Source of the DNA: Argopecten irradians
Taxonomy: Eukaryota > Mollusca > Bivalvia > Pectinida > Pectinidae
Direction: 5' to 3'
Assembly (NCBI RefSeq): GCF_041381155.1
Contig: NC_091138.1
Span: 20,647,255-20,711,254, forward strand
DNA length: 64,000 nucleotides
The translations under genes were made by a program, and so were the position numbers. The notes under the pieces were generated by a model. It did no database searches and was not told the origin of the DNA. It worked only from the letters and a program-made list of their open reading frames with translations. Shown here piece after piece: positions 42,216 through 55,500 of this stretch. How positions within the stretch are numbered: the stretch's first letter is position 1; every line of letters begins with the position of its first letter.

Positions 42216-44681
42216 GATGATAGGTCCAAGCTTGTTCAACGGAGAACCGCTAAATCTAATCATAGATGACTAGAGCCGATTTTACCAGAGGTTCATTAAA
42301 TTGCATACATCCACAATGCATTTAATTACATATATCCATTGTGCTTATCTGTCCTCCACCCCGATACCTGCTACTGTACCCGGGCAATACACATTGCAGA
42401 ATGAAGATCTTTCCTTGTGCACCCGATTGATGAATCAAAACATCGTAGCAACATGGTAAACGCTTGTAAATATTACCTCGCTTTTGATTGGTTATCGGAA
42501 CTGTTGTGTATTCGGCTATGGTAGCGGGAATAAACACGTTGCCTTACGATATATCGTTTTGTTTGATTGGTCAATGTGACCGCACCGAAACCTTTAATCA
42601 AGATACTGATTGGGCCATCACGTCCGTAAATGGGTCAATCTGAGAAATATTTACATACGATCCATATCATTTTGCATATGAAGGCATTGTTTGGGTGTTG
42701 TTTTCCAAAGCTTTGTAGTCGGCTTCCAAGACACACAAGATTAGCATAACATGTCCTCAGTAGATGTTTATAATGACATTTAAATTTTGACGTATTTATG
42801 CGGAAAGGGCGCGAGGTTTTCCCGCGGTTTGTCAAAACGGGGACCTTACTTTCTAATCGACGTTAGACCAAAACATGTGCTATTTTTGGTATCATTACAA
42901 AATCTAAACAGGCCTAATCGAGGCTTTCAATTTTCATGCAGTTATCACATTATTTCACCCAGAGGCACATATATTTTAGAAATCTAGTTTAACATAATGG
43001 TTCTATTCAAAGTGTTTCATCAAGGATTTATAATATACGGCCTTGGTTTTATTGATTAGTGCTTTTCATCCAAAAAGATATTTATAAGCTTAAGAAATGT
43101 GAACCACATCTTCAGTATTCAAGTAATACAGAATTTGAGTGAATAGGGACTAACCCATCAGTGAAATTCAGCTCATTGATTTGTCCAACTTAACTTTAGT
43201 CCTATTTCATTTTACACGTGTATGTGATTTTCTATCTCCATAGAACTACCATGCAGATCTAGGCCTATCGCTTTTAGCTATTAATTTGTGGATGGTATGC
43301 TGGTCAGAATTTGCCATCCTGCCTTTATTAAATCGACTAAAAATCGCTTTGTTGATTTTTCATACTAGCACCCCTTGATCGCAGGAATGTCGCTATATAA
43401 TGCGACGATTAAAGCTTTCGTAGCAAGGACAAAAACGATATCTTATACATCACGGTCTGTTATATAGCATGGATCAGGCACATATATCTATAGTAGAATC
43501 TACTATATATGTAGAGGATGTATTTTTCCTATTTTTTTTTTAAACCCAGACCTCTAAAACGTCTATAAATGGTCTTAGGGACCTCCGTTAGGGCCATGGA
43601 TTTATAACTAATTCTGTTACCCATCAGGACAGTCAGTCATTACGATAACTATATAATTCGTCGTTGTCTAAGGACACGGGAACTTAAAAAGCTGCCTAGC
43701 ATCTATCTATCAATTATTTATCGAAGAAGTCTGTTAGAGTCAGGATACTTTTAAGTCAGCATACATGTCATGTAGTATGAGTATGTTATCAATTTTTGAA
43801 ATAAAATTTACTGGTGCGTACGCCAGAAAACTTGACAGTTAAATGTTAAATTACAAATAGATGTATATTTTCACCTAGAGGTGATATCATTTCAATCGTA
43901 CAAGGCAGCAATGTCATATTAATTTGTTACACCTTGCTCTTTAGTAAGACTTATTAATGACATGTAAGTGAATTGTAAGTACCCCGGCAGTAGGCGTAAC
44001 GAGCACCTGCTGAGATATACAATCTTACAGTAGAGCTATTAGTGGTCCGATTGTATTCAATTAGACGTGCGAACCTAATTTATTTCGGTTGTTTCGTTAT
44101 TGAAATTAACTTCAGACAGAAAACAAATTCAAAGTAATTGCCTTACCAAGTTAACAGAACTCATCATCATTAAAATCGACTTCAAACGAATAAAACATTT
44201 ACCGCACATAGTCGTGTACAGGGAAAATAACACACAGGATCGGCATTCAGAAATGATCTTTTTCGCGTTTGAAATGGATTGCAAGTTTTCACTTAAACGC
44301 ACTTTTTTTTTACATTAGTTTAAATGTATTTTGTATTTTTCGTGGTTCATATACAAATTATGTACTTTTCACCTTTCGAGTATACTAGATCTTTGACTGG
44401 CTTGAGAGTGTAAATAATATTGAACTGGATTGAACTTTCGATTTGGCAGCGGTCATTAACAAGTGCGGTATAATTATTTTCAGTTTTTGACAACTGAATA
44501 TTGTGTTAAATGACACCCGTGTTCTTTGACATCAAAAACACACAAGAGTGTGCGTATTGTAACACTTTCATATCTAAACTTTTTCATGAACTTCATTATT
44601 ATTACGAAATCACGTCACATCTTATCATTACGACAAGCTATACAAGTCTTTCCGCCGTGGCCCTTCGCAGTGTTTCCTTCC
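42216..44681. other. Intergenic region upstream of FOXJ1
   Basis: Likely holds the FOXJ1 promoter at its left end. No gene is recognisable. CpG-containing sequence around 42500-42850 is less AT-rich than its surroundings. I could not point to a convincing RFX X-box. Confidence 0.4.
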
Positions 44682-44688
44682 ATCCAAC

Positions 44689-44767
44689 CACAGGTGTTCG
44701 TTTCTAATATAAGTATAAGTATAATACTGGGTCAGTATTATACTTATATTAGAAACGAACACCTGTG
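44689..44767. mobile_element. 79-bp hairpin mini-element with 7-bp target duplication
   Basis: The element starts CACAGGTGTTCG and ends with its complement CGAACACCTGTG. The two arms pair over about 36 bp, the left arm carrying one extra 6-bp AAGTAT, and the loop is only a few bases. It is flanked by the direct repeat ATCCAAC (44682-44688 and 44768-44774), as expected for a target-site duplication. It is too small to encode anything and was presumably moved by a transposase in trans. Confidence 0.85.
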
Positions 44768-44834
44768 ATCCAACAGTATATTTCTCAGTAAGTACTAAAA
44801 CGATAATTTGTTACATACCTTATTGAATTTCGAC

Positions 44835-44890
44835 ATTTGAAGTTTGTTACCGCTATTTTTCAAAACGTACTGGAGACCTTGCATGAATTT
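44835..44890 (+). repeat. Fragment of the 155-bp core repeat
   Basis: GAAGTTTGTTACCGCTATTT and the following 'AGTACTG'-like bases match the start of the 155-bp unit found at 12139-13307 and 63395-64000. A degraded remnant without hairpin ends. Confidence 0.6.
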
Positions 44891-45016
44891 CTTACCAACA
44901 GTATTTTATGTATTATAGATTTTTTATGTTCTTTTTCTTGACTTTTATTATATATGTAATAAATTTTAAGAAAAAACTTTACGGATGAAATCCATAAGAA
45001 ATATAAACAATAACGA

Positions 45017-45127
45017 CTGAGTAGTTACTGAGCGCTTTCGCCCCATTCAAGGAGTCTTGAGCTCTTTTGCCCCATTCAAGGGAGCTGAAGCTCCTTGAAT
45101 GGGGCGAAAGCGATCACGTAACTAGTC
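45017..45127. repeat. Foldback repeat with arms of about 38 bp
   Basis: GACTGAGTAGTTACTGAGCG and CTTTCGCCCCATTCAAGGAG (45017-45056) pair with the complement ending at 45127. The loop contains a third copy of CCCCATTCAAGGGAG. No target duplication could be defined. Confidence 0.75.
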
Positions 45128-45329
45128 ATTGACATTATGTTATTGTTTTTATTCCTATATATATACCGTTGGTGATAAAGTCGTGACAGGGGCCTGTGAT
45201 AATGAAGACACCTTTCACAACAGAATGGATGTCACATATGCCACACAGGCGGAGTGTTGAACTATATCACTTTTTATGAGGTAATCAGACTTTCATTAAA
45301 AGCCTACTCCTCTTTTATCCCTATGCCGA

Positions 45330-45840
45330 TCACTACCAAATTTAGTGTGAAGTATCATTGGGAGAGGACAATCCTATTTTGTATATACATTAGGAATATA
45401 CTCATTCTTCACCATTGAGTGGATTAGGATAAGATTTACTAAAGTAACAGAAACATCATTGTGGGAGGGAAATCATATTTTATATAAATGAGCTGGTCCA
45501 ACCCCCAGGGGTAATGGGACGGAGCCTCAAATAGGGAACATTGCTAAAAATTTTGCTTAAATATCCTACTCCCTTGAGTGAACTACACTCAGATTTGCTG
45601 TGAAACAACGCTGGTGGAGGACAGTCATATTTGATATAAATGAGCCTGGTCTGACACCTAGGGGCAGGGTCCAAATATGGAGCATTGCTGGAATTTTATT
45701 TAATTCCCTTGTGGCCTTGAGTGAATTACCATAAGATTGGTGTGAAACATCATTGGGTGAAGGTAGTATATTGTATATAAATGAGCCTAATACGACCCTC
45801 GGGACAAAGGGGTGGGGCCCCAACTAGGAAAAATTACTAA
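45330..45840. repeat. Diverged ~147-bp tandem repeat, about 3.5 units
   Basis: Units align through GAAACATCATTGGG (45451, 45602 and 45745 region), TATAAATGAGCC and GAGTGAATTACC. Divergence between units is high, so the array is older than the minisatellites elsewhere. Short minus-strand open frames across it are not genes. Confidence 0.7.
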
Positions 45841-45986
45841 AATTTTGTTTTCAAATACAACTCTGTCATAACATCAAGTGTCAGGATTTGAATAGTGATT
45901 TAAATTTTTTTTTTAATGAAATCCTGAAAGTTTTAGTTTTGGTTTTTGTAAAATAATTTTAATCAGATGACCATTAAGGCCTATTG

Positions 45987-46168
45987 TTAGTTTAAAATGT
46001 CATATTAACAGCCAGGGTCATTTAAGGATGTGCCAGGCTTGTTGGTGGATGAAAACCAGAGTACCCGGAGAAAAAATACAAACCAGCGGCCAGTACCAAG
46101 TAACTGCCTCATATGGGATTCCCAGAGGTTCGGGAAATCTTAACCACTCGACAACTGCAGCCCCTCTA
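45987..46168 (-). mobile_element. tRNA-derived SINE
   Basis: Read on the minus strand it starts with a tRNA-like head: TTGTCGAGTGGTTAAG resembles an A box, followed by a degenerate B-box region. A central segment TTTTTCTCCGGGTACTCTGG then TTTTCATCCACC has the form of the conserved central domain shared by many invertebrate SINEs (Meta-type domain). The tail ends CACATCCTTAAATGACCCTG and CTGTTAATATGAC. This combination is widespread in bivalve genomes. It lies just downstream of LSM11. Confidence 0.75.
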
Positions 46169-46180
46169 TTCCATATTTGC

Positions 46181-46316
46181 ATATTACAAAGTTGTCTGCC
46201 CTTGCAGGAAGGTATTGATTGTGATGTCATGTGTTTGTGAGTGTAACATCATATTACAAAGTTGTCTGTCCTTGCAGGAAGGTATTGATTGTGATGTCAT
46301 GTGTTTGTGAGTGTAA
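46181..46316. repeat. Two-unit direct duplication of about 68 bp
   Basis: CATATTACAAAGTTGTCTG through GTTTGTGAGTGTAA occurs twice in tandem with almost no differences, a recent duplication or the seed of a minisatellite. Confidence 0.9.
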
Positions 46317-46394
46317 TGTCATACTTTTCAAAGAAAACAATGCAAGTTTCACTCACAAAATAATGCCATCACAATGAAATCACCACAAAAAACT

Positions 46395-46475
46395 TAGCAC
46401 TGGCCTATACCACTCAGGTAGAGAGCTGGCTAGAGGTAGAATATTGAAACATGTTAACCATTACGCCATCACAGT
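46395..46475 (-). mobile_element. Possible second SINE head (tRNA-like)
   Basis: On the minus strand GATGGCGTAATGGTTAACAT resembles a tRNA A-box region of the kind that starts SINEs. No B box or tail could be confirmed. Confidence 0.3.
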
Positions 46476-46548
46476 CCCTTTCAATAGCTACCAAATACTG
46501 CTATACAATATAAACAAGTAACTAGCACTTGTGAAAACATAACAACAA

Positions 46549-46554
46549 TTTATT
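46549..46554 (-). terminator. Candidate polyadenylation signal of LSM11
   Basis: AATAAA on the minus strand, only 12 bases beyond the LSM11 stop codon (46566-46568). If used, the 3'UTR would be only a few tens of bases long. Confidence 0.45.
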
Positions 46555-46565
46555 AACTCTCCGGA

Positions 46566-49500
46566 CTATTTGTACACCAGACTAATGGACACCACATTGT
46601 CTCCCCTTATGAAAAGTTGATTTGCATGTCTGTGTTTGAGTTTGAGTGGAGGTTTTGACTTGTCTTTAGCTACAGCCTCCTGCCATACCTTGGCCACACT
46701 TGCACCATCAAAAGATGGTAATGTCTTATCCTTTTTGTTTTTAAGAGTCTCCTCAGAACAAACAGTTGTATTTTTTGTCCTTACTGTTGACTTAATATCT
46801 TTATTTTTCTGATCAGTGGTATCATCTTTACCTTCTCCATCGTTATGTTCTACAGTCTGATTGGTGTTCTCAGGCATTTGAGACTCGGGTCCACTCACAG
46901 TGTTACCTGATACACAACTGGTTATAGAGTGTGTACACACATTCTTTATATCACTAGTCTCTTTTGACTTTCCAGTATTTGTAATTTTAAGATTTTCCAT
47001 AGCATTTACACTGCTTTCTACTGAGGCGATGATGGAGGATTCTTGAGGAGCCTCTGTACTATCTTTTGCTGAATTTTCTTTCTCTCCATCAGAATCAAAG
47101 AGTGGAAGTTTTGTCTACAACACAAATAAACATACATACAAAGGGAGATAATTCCATAAGCATGTTATTTTTACAGTTATATATCCGGTTAACACATTGT
47201 ATAAACAACCTGTCAGTCCAAAGTGTCAAAGCTTTAAAACCTGAGTTTTTTTTTTTTTTTTTTTTTCTTCAATTAGAGGTTTTTATTGCTTTTATAAATT
47301 ATATACATGTATCCTGTTTTAATTAGTAATAATTATATCATGTCTGAAGTTAGATTTTCTATTTTTCATGAAAAAGTATGCAACAGATTTTTTCTTGAAA
47401 TATAAAAAGTAGAGTCTTTTTTTTGCACAATACATTTGTGTGTTTAAGCATATCTCAGTAAAGGGAGATAATTTTGTCAGAACATGCTCTGTATGATAAA
47501 AGTAACTGTGTTAATACAGAACCAACAATTTTTTTATTATGTTTTTTTTTTTTTCACAATTAAATTTTCTGAGTGAAATTATGTTTCCTAATGAAAGTTT
47601 ATTTCCATTCATTGTTTTTTTTAAAATTAATGACCACCAAGTTTCCAAAACATAAAGTAAATGTTTATCAATAACAAGTTTAACGCCAAACATCTTTATT
47701 GAAGTTACAACACCAAACAAATAAATTTTTCTCTGTGTAAATCTATTTCAACAACGAAGACCCATTTCACTGTTCTGTCGCCGTGATAGTTGACAACTGA
47801 GTAGTAATTAGGGCAACCCCCAGGTAAAATGGATTTTGTTGTTCATAAAGCCATGATAAGTGTAATATTAATGTTAAGCTACATGCATTAACTATCAAAC
47901 TCGTTTTACATTTTAAAAATTAAAAGTAGTCTCGGTTAAATGTATGTATTGAAATCTTGTAGATAATATAAAACCTTTGTGTAAATAAATGGTGTAATTT
48001 CAGACCTGAGAATGTTGTGGTATGCGGTTGTCACGGCTGACTGGTTTTCTGTATGTTTCATCTACATCCATCACAGCCTGAAACAAATCCATTTTATAAA
48101 TAAACAAAAATGCATCCATCATAAAATATTTCCACTTGGTGTGTGATTTTTGATAGGTAAAAAATTGTTAGTTGATATCTCATGAACCAATTAGAAAAAT
48201 CTGTAAAATGAGTTAAGCAAATGTAATAATAATGTTGGTATGAATTTAATTAATCAAATTTCTTAAATCTGTATAGGTAATTTGAACAGTAAAACAGAAA
48301 TTAGGTAGAGTCTTCAGTGTGATAGCCACATGAGCATGATGGATCAAGAATTAGGTGGTCAGTAAATTTATCATTGTTAAGATCACTAGCATTATTCCTT
48401 AGTTGACAAAGTATGATATTTAATTTTCTAGGGTTACAATTTAAGAAAGTAGGAGTAGTAAGTAGAGGAACGGGATTTGCAATATTCAATTTTCTTTTAA
48501 ATATACCTAAAGATGGCGCTAAAGTTATATAAGTATCAAGTGAGTTCCAAATTCGCATGACATCAGGAAAATAGCTATTACCGAAAAGATTTGTTGTATA
48601 ACGAGGAATGTTACAGAATCTATGGTGCCTCAGATTGTGAAGTGGAACATCATTATTTATAAATGGTACAACTATGTCATATAAGTATATAGGTGTCATA
48701 TGATTTAATATTTTGTACATTAAAATAAGTTTATGTTTGTGACGTCTAGTAGATAGAGGTTCCAAACCTGTTTCAGAATAAAGTTTATGATGTGATGTTT
48801 CACTTCCCAATCCTGTAATTAATTTCATTGCTTCAAATTAAACAGATTCAAGTAGTTTAGATTCACTAATAGTACAGTTACTCCAGACAGTATCGGCATA
48901 CTCTAATAAGTAGTTTAGATTCACTAATAGTACAGTTACTCCAGACAGTATCGGCATACTCTAATATGTAGTTTAGATTCACTAATAGTACAGTTACTCC
49001 AGACAGTATCGGCATACTCTAATATGTAGTTTAGATTCACTAATAGTACAGTTACTCCAGACAGTATCGGCATACTCTAATATGTAGTTTAGATTCACTA
49101 ATAGTACAGTAACTCCAATCAGTATCATCATACTCTAATAAGTAGTTTAGATTCACTAATAGTACAGTTACTCCAGACAGTATCGGCATACTCTAATAAT
49201 GTAGTTTAGATTCACTAATAGTACAGTTATTCACAAAACAGTACTCCACAGTATCGGCATACTCTAATAAGTAGTTTATATTCACTAATAGTACAGTTAC
49301 TCCAATCAGTATCGGCATACTCTAATAAGTAGTTTAGATTCACTAATAGTACAGTTACTCCAATCAGTATCGGCATACTCTAATAAGTAGTTTATATTCA
49401 CTAATAGTACAGTTACTCCAATCAGTATCGGCATACTCTAATATGTAGTTTAGATTCACTAATAGTACAGTTACTCCAATCAGTATCGGCATACTCTAAT

Positions 49501-52500
49501 ATGTAGTTTAGATTCACTAATAGTACAGTTACTCCAATCAGTATCGGCATACTCTAATAAGTAGTTTATACTCTAATATGTAGTTTAGATTCACTAATAG
49601 TACAGTTACTCCAGACAGTATCGGCATACTCTAATATGTAGTTTAGATTCACTAATAGTACAGTTACTCCAATCAGTATCGGCATACTCTAATATGTAGT
49701 TTAGATTCACTAATAGTACAGTTACTCCAGACAGTATCGGCATACTCTAATAAGTAGTTTAGATTCACTAATAGTACAGTTACTCCAGACAGTATCGGCA
49801 TACTCTAATATGTAGTTTATATTCACTAATAGTACAGTTACTCCAATCAGTATCGGCATACTCTAATATGTAGTTTAGATTCACTAATAGTACAGTTACT
49901 CCAATCAGTATCGGCATACTCTAATAAGTAGTTTAGATTCACTAATAGTACAGTTACTCCAATCAGTATCGGCATACTCTAATAAGTAGTTTAGATTCAC
50001 TAATAGTACAGTTACTCCAATCAGTATCGGCATACTCTAATAAGTAGTTTAGATCCACTAATAGTACAGTTACTCCAATCAGTATCGGCATACTCTAATA
50101 AGTAGTTTAGATCCACTAATAGTACAGTTACTCCAATCAGTATCGGCATACTCTAATTAAGTAGTTTAGATCCACTAATTGTAGTACAGTTACTCCAATC
50201 AGTATCGGCATACTCTAATAAGTAGATTAGATCCACTAATAGTACAGTTACTCCAATCAGTATCGGCATACTCTAATAAGTAGTTTAGATCCACTAATAG
50301 TACAGTTACTCCAATCAGTATCAGCATACTCTAATAAGTAGTTTATATTTATCTATTATGGCCTGGTTGAGAGGGCACTATTGCCTCATAGTATTGTCGA
50401 GGGATGGAATAGTGCCCGAGCCGAAGGCGAGGGCACTATCCCATCTGAGACAATACTATGAGGCAATAGTGCCCTCTCAACCAGGCCATAATGGGTTTAG
50501 TACATCACCCTGACATGAGACCGTTTTTCATGTCATCGTAATAGAAGCACCTCAAGCGATACCTCGCAACGCTATCTTCATTTCCACACCACGTTGTTTC
50601 ATTAAAAGTACAACATATGAATTGTCTCAGAAATATGAGATTCTATAAAAACGGGATTCAGCTTCATGAAAATTAAAAGTAGATCAATATAGAACATTAG
50701 TGAACTGTCTTCTGTAGAAAAGCAACATTTGCTTCCATCCCCGCACACAACAGCCTGTCCGCCATCTTGACGTCTTGGTCGAAGCACAACGTTATAATGA
50801 CGTCATGTAATGGTGACGTCACAATACATTCACGTTCAATTTCGCGCCACTTCAATAGTGCCCGCTTGCCCGGGCACTATTGCAAATAGTATCCATGTGT
50901 GTAGCCAATCAGAATCCAGTATTCTGTCACGTGATGTACTAATCACTATAATACAGTTACTCCAGACAGTATCGGCATACTCTAATAAGTAGTTTAGATT
51001 CACTAATAGTACAGTTACTCCAATCAGTATCGGCATACTCTAATAAGTAGTTTAGATTCACTAATAGTACAGTTACTCCAGACAGTATCGGCATACTCTA
51101 ATATGTAGTTTAGATTCACTAATAGTACAGTTACTCCAATCAGTATCGGCATACTCTAATAAGTAGTTTAGATTCACTAATAGTACAGTTACTCCAATCA
51201 GTATCGGCATACTCTAATAAGTAGTTTAGATTCACTAATAGTACAGTTACTCCAATCAGTATCGGCATACTCTAATAAGTAGTTTATATTCACTAATAGT
51301 ACAGTTACTCCAGACAGTATCGGCATACTCTAATATGGGTCTTACATAAGAACAGTATAGTATAATTTATGTGTTTCTATCAACTTTATGTTTAAGAGTT
51401 CTTAATATATTTAATCTTTTAAACGATTTATCATAAATATTTTATATGTTATTATTCCATAAACCTTTGGATTTAAATAGGAGACCAAGATGCTTGTGAC
51501 AATTTAGTTCATTTATAATTTGATTATTAAAAATAAATGGGGGTGGATTCTTTTTTTTCTTGTAAATGTTAACGAGACAGTTTTATCAGGATTAAATCTA
51601 ATTTTCCAGAAATTGGCCCAATTATTAATAGCATCTAAGTCATTATTGAGATCCTGGCATGGGGTGTCAACATCATCTTCTACAGTTACATAAAGTGATG
51701 TATCATCTTTAGTATGAATTACATTTGTTATATCATTAATGAAGACTCAAAAAGAAAGGGGCCCAGGATAGAACCTTGGGGTACTCCGGCAAATACAGAT
51801 TTATAGTTGGAAGAATAGCCTTTGTAAATTACTCTTTGTTTCCTATCAGACAAACCAGTTATATAGATTACCTTTGATTCCATATTTTTTAAGTTTATAT
51901 AATAATCCTCTATGCCAAAGTCTATCAAATGCTTTACTTATATCACAAAATACCATTCTTATATCTTTTCCTTCATCTAAATATTTTGCAATAATATTAT
52001 ATACAGAAAGTAACTGGTTTACGGTTGAGTCTCCTTGCTGAAAGCCTGATTGGTGTTGACTAATTATATGATGTTTACTAAAATGATTGAAGACATATTT
52101 AAATACATTTTTTTCTAAAATCTTTATAAAACAAGATGTAATTGCGATTGGGCGCTAATGAGTTGGATTTTCCATTCCTCCTTTACCTTTATATATAGCA
52201 TTAACGTTACAATATTTCCAGGAAGATGGTATTTTACCTAGAGTAAGTGATCTAGGTATTGAGCTATCAAGTATTGCTACATCCCCATCAATCCTTGTTC
52301 CAAATCTTTGACCCAAATTATTTACAACTTTTGTTCAGATATCCCCCTACCAAGTGATATTTAAACTCTTTAAGACCAAGACTAGTCCACCAACAAGTTT
52401 AAATAACTTTATATTACATGTATATACAAAATACTGTATGTACTGAAGTTTGGACAGGGTAACAGATTAGAGGGAGATAACTCTAAGCTAAAAAAAAACC

Positions 52501-55500
52501 AAATATACGTCTTACCAGATTAAAATATTTGTCAAAGGCTACCAAATAACCAGTGCAGAATCCTCTTAGTTCACATGCACTTCTTGTCCAAATCTTCACA
52601 ACATGATGGTTTTCCACACACTCCCTCAGGAAACTCAAGGGTCCCTTTTTGTATGCTAAAACAAAACAAAAAATATATTTTTAAAATAATTTGCTTTTGA
52701 CATGCCAGTATGTATTACTGTTTAGTTGTTTAATTTTGCAGGGAAAAGAATTTTCCATCTTGTATTTGATACTAATTTGTGGGCAGAAATGTTTTTGCAT
52801 TTTAATTTCTAAGTGTAATAAGCAATATGGGTTCTTTTTCTTTTCATTCTTTCCTTTTAGTTCACAGGTACTTAAAATCCCATTTCCTTTCCAAACGGCT
52901 TTTGATAGTCAAAACTGGAATGTAAAATGAGATTGGTAATTTTGTAGAGTAGCAAAAGTCATCAGCTGAACATTCATTATCTACATTTATCATCACCTTT
53001 TGAACAATTTAATTGAAATAAATTAAATGTTAATTTACAAATACGCAGGTTGTCATGTGCTTCCCACTGCTGTCCTAATTCACCGCGTGTTGTTAACTAT
53101 CACTGCGCCAAAACAGATTGGACAGGGATGTTTCTTTATCTTAGGCCATTGATATCAATGTTCTTAAAGTTTTTAAGAAACTTTTATTTTTGGTTTCACA
53201 ATGGTAGTGGGCCTTTAAGTTTACCAAAATTAACTTCACTACAAATATAGCGAAATTAAAATCTTAATAGTAATTTTTATACTCAATTTTGTATTTTTTT
53301 CTAACTAACATACTGCCCGTGATAAACTCTTGTGCTGTTATGATCTTTTCTTAATTTCATGTATCTTAATTCTATGTACAACATACCATTTTTGTGATTC
53401 TTTGTTGTATTACCATGTTTTCCCATTTAATAATTAATAGTGCCTCAATGAGATCGCCATGTTCAATACAAAACGTGCCACTTGAATGTCACACACACGT
53501 GTGTAGATGAAGACTAACTGGCAACAACATTTTAGTTATGCCTATACAGGTTTTATGAATACTAGCCGTATTTCTATGATAAAGTTGTCTAAATAACAGG
53601 AATGTTATCATTTCTAAGCATTTTATAGTGTGATCTTGTCGGTATTCCCCTTCTGCCACAAAACGAAAGTAGCGATCGAAAGCAGGTCTGCCATTTTATG
53701 TATGCATGGTAAAGAAACAGTCTAGCATGAAATGCCAAAAGTCTGTGAAAAAGACATATTTAATCAACGTTAAATACTTCTGGTGCATTTCTTAATAATT
53801 ATGTAATTTCAATACTTACTTGACTAATCATCTAAAACTTGAGCCCCCCTTGGCCAATTATCTGCACCTGGCGCCCTTATCAGGGAAATTGCGAAGAGAA
53901 CTCTTGTGATAGAGATGTTTGTAATGTTAATCTATGTAAATCATCCATAATGTAGAGTTGGAAAACTTTCTCATAAACAGGAAACGGAAATCACAACAAG
54001 ATCCAGCATTGTGTTAAGCAAAAGCACACTATAGCATTATTACAAACAAGTTATACTTAAAATTTCAAAATGAAAAAATTAGTGAAAGATAAACCTTCCA
54101 ATTTATTCTTAGCTGAATCTAACATTTACATTTTGTCCTGAATCTTAGTTTATAAGCCATTTTACGTGACCAGTTGCTTCGGAATTTTCCGCCTGGCAAT
54201 GGAGAATGACGTTGAGATATATATTTTGTAGTCGCAGTCATGTATTTGTGCACAAAGTGAAAGTAAAAGTATCCTGTGTTCAATATTGTTTATTTTGTTA
54301 TAAACTCAATGCCAGTAATTCTATGCTAAAGCTATGATTCTAATAGTTAATAATTCTATAAATGGTTTCTAGCAGTACAATTTAGGCCAGTACACACAAT
54401 AAGCAATAAGAACAAAACAATTCTCAACAATGATTAAAGAATGATGGGTCAGGGGCGATAACTCTTTTGTCGTTAGAAATCCTTTATTAACCCGGTATAT
54501 TTCTATTTAGTAACAGTTGAAGATGCTCCACTGCCGACAGAACATAAATGATATTAATCATTTGAACAACAATTGGTGTTTAATCGTGTATATATACGTC
54601 TAATTAACACAAAAAAATAATATAAAATAATTTATTTTGCCTTTGGTGCATGCGCAATCAGTACTTCATTCCATAAAGGATATAGTGTCACAGAATTTTT
54701 TCGGGATGCAATTAATTATTTTTCATATTTTTAACTTGAAGTAAAATTAGAAGCTCAAACTTTTCAATGGTGGTAATGGTGTAAAGTAAGTAACTTTTGT
54801 AACTGAAGAAAAATACTAAATCGTCTGTTCCTGTTTTTTATAGTGAAAAAATACCATTTGTCAGCGGTGGAGCATCTTTAAAAAAAACAACAAACAAAAT
54901 ATGTAATGGGTTAACTGCTGCGCTCTCAGATAGACTTTACCTAAAATTATATGAAAATTATATATGAAAATATTGTAACATGCTGAACCAACAGAGCTTT
55001 TTCCCATCTAAGAGCAGGCTGCACTAGATGTCTAGACATCGCATAACTATGCAGATACCGACTCTCATCTGCACAGCCACAAAAAGCTACATTAGCTGAT
55101 GGACTAATCCAGAAGTATGCCGCTGAAATTATCGTCAAATATATTTTTTTCTTTAAAAATTAAATAGTTAATAGGTAACAGGTAATAACTTATTAAAATC
55201 TTTCTACTTTACAATTTCAGTGAGATTCACAGTTAGGCATGACTATCAGAATATGACCGATAAACTTGACATCACTCAACAAATACAATATTTGAAAATT
55301 GAAACAATTTGCTACGAAATGCGGACCAGTCTTACCATTCATCCGTGTAAGGACATTTCTACTGAGTCTGTCCCGTGGCCTTCCACTAGGTTTAGATAAA
55401 TCTACATCAGTCTGTTGTTCGTTTTTCCGGTGATATGGCCTGGCTGGTATTGGTCTTTGTGGTTGCTTCTTCGCTGGTTTTATTTGCAGACGGCTTACCG

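Larger units (their letters stand above)
48275..52335 (-). pseudogene. Degenerate non-LTR retrotransposon (LINE), RT domain and C-terminal region
   Basis: Lies in LSM11 intron 2 in the same orientation as the gene. From the right end (minus) one reads SIPRSLTLGKIPSSWKY, RPIAITSCFIKILE, HQSGFQQGDSTVNQL, FCDISKAFDRLWHRGLL and AGVPQGSILGPFLF, the standard motif order of reverse transcriptases of the Jockey/CR1/I group. The active-site region reads TKDDTSLY instead of the usual [YF]ADDTSLY. The frame resumes after the minisatellite with FEAMKLITGL and the conserved C-terminal block (ETGLEPLSTRR, RKLNIILCQLRNNASDLN, DPSCSCG) to a stop near 48301. In-frame stops (before RPIAIT, and just before FEAMK) and frameshifts show it is dead. 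No endonuclease domain was recognised upstream. Superfamily placement is inference. Confidence 0.88.

Noticed and set aside
44100..44318. 72-codon plus-strand open frame upstream of FOXJ1
   Set aside because: No recognisable domain or splice context; its length is expected by chance in this region.
45480..45823. Minus-strand open frames of 64-85 codons
   Set aside because: They lie in the diverged ~147-bp tandem repeat and repeat each other's peptide with frameshifts.
46090..46165. Possible functional tRNA gene on the minus strand
   Set aside because: Only the A-box half is tRNA-like; the B box is degenerate, no cloverleaf forms, and it continues into a SINE body.
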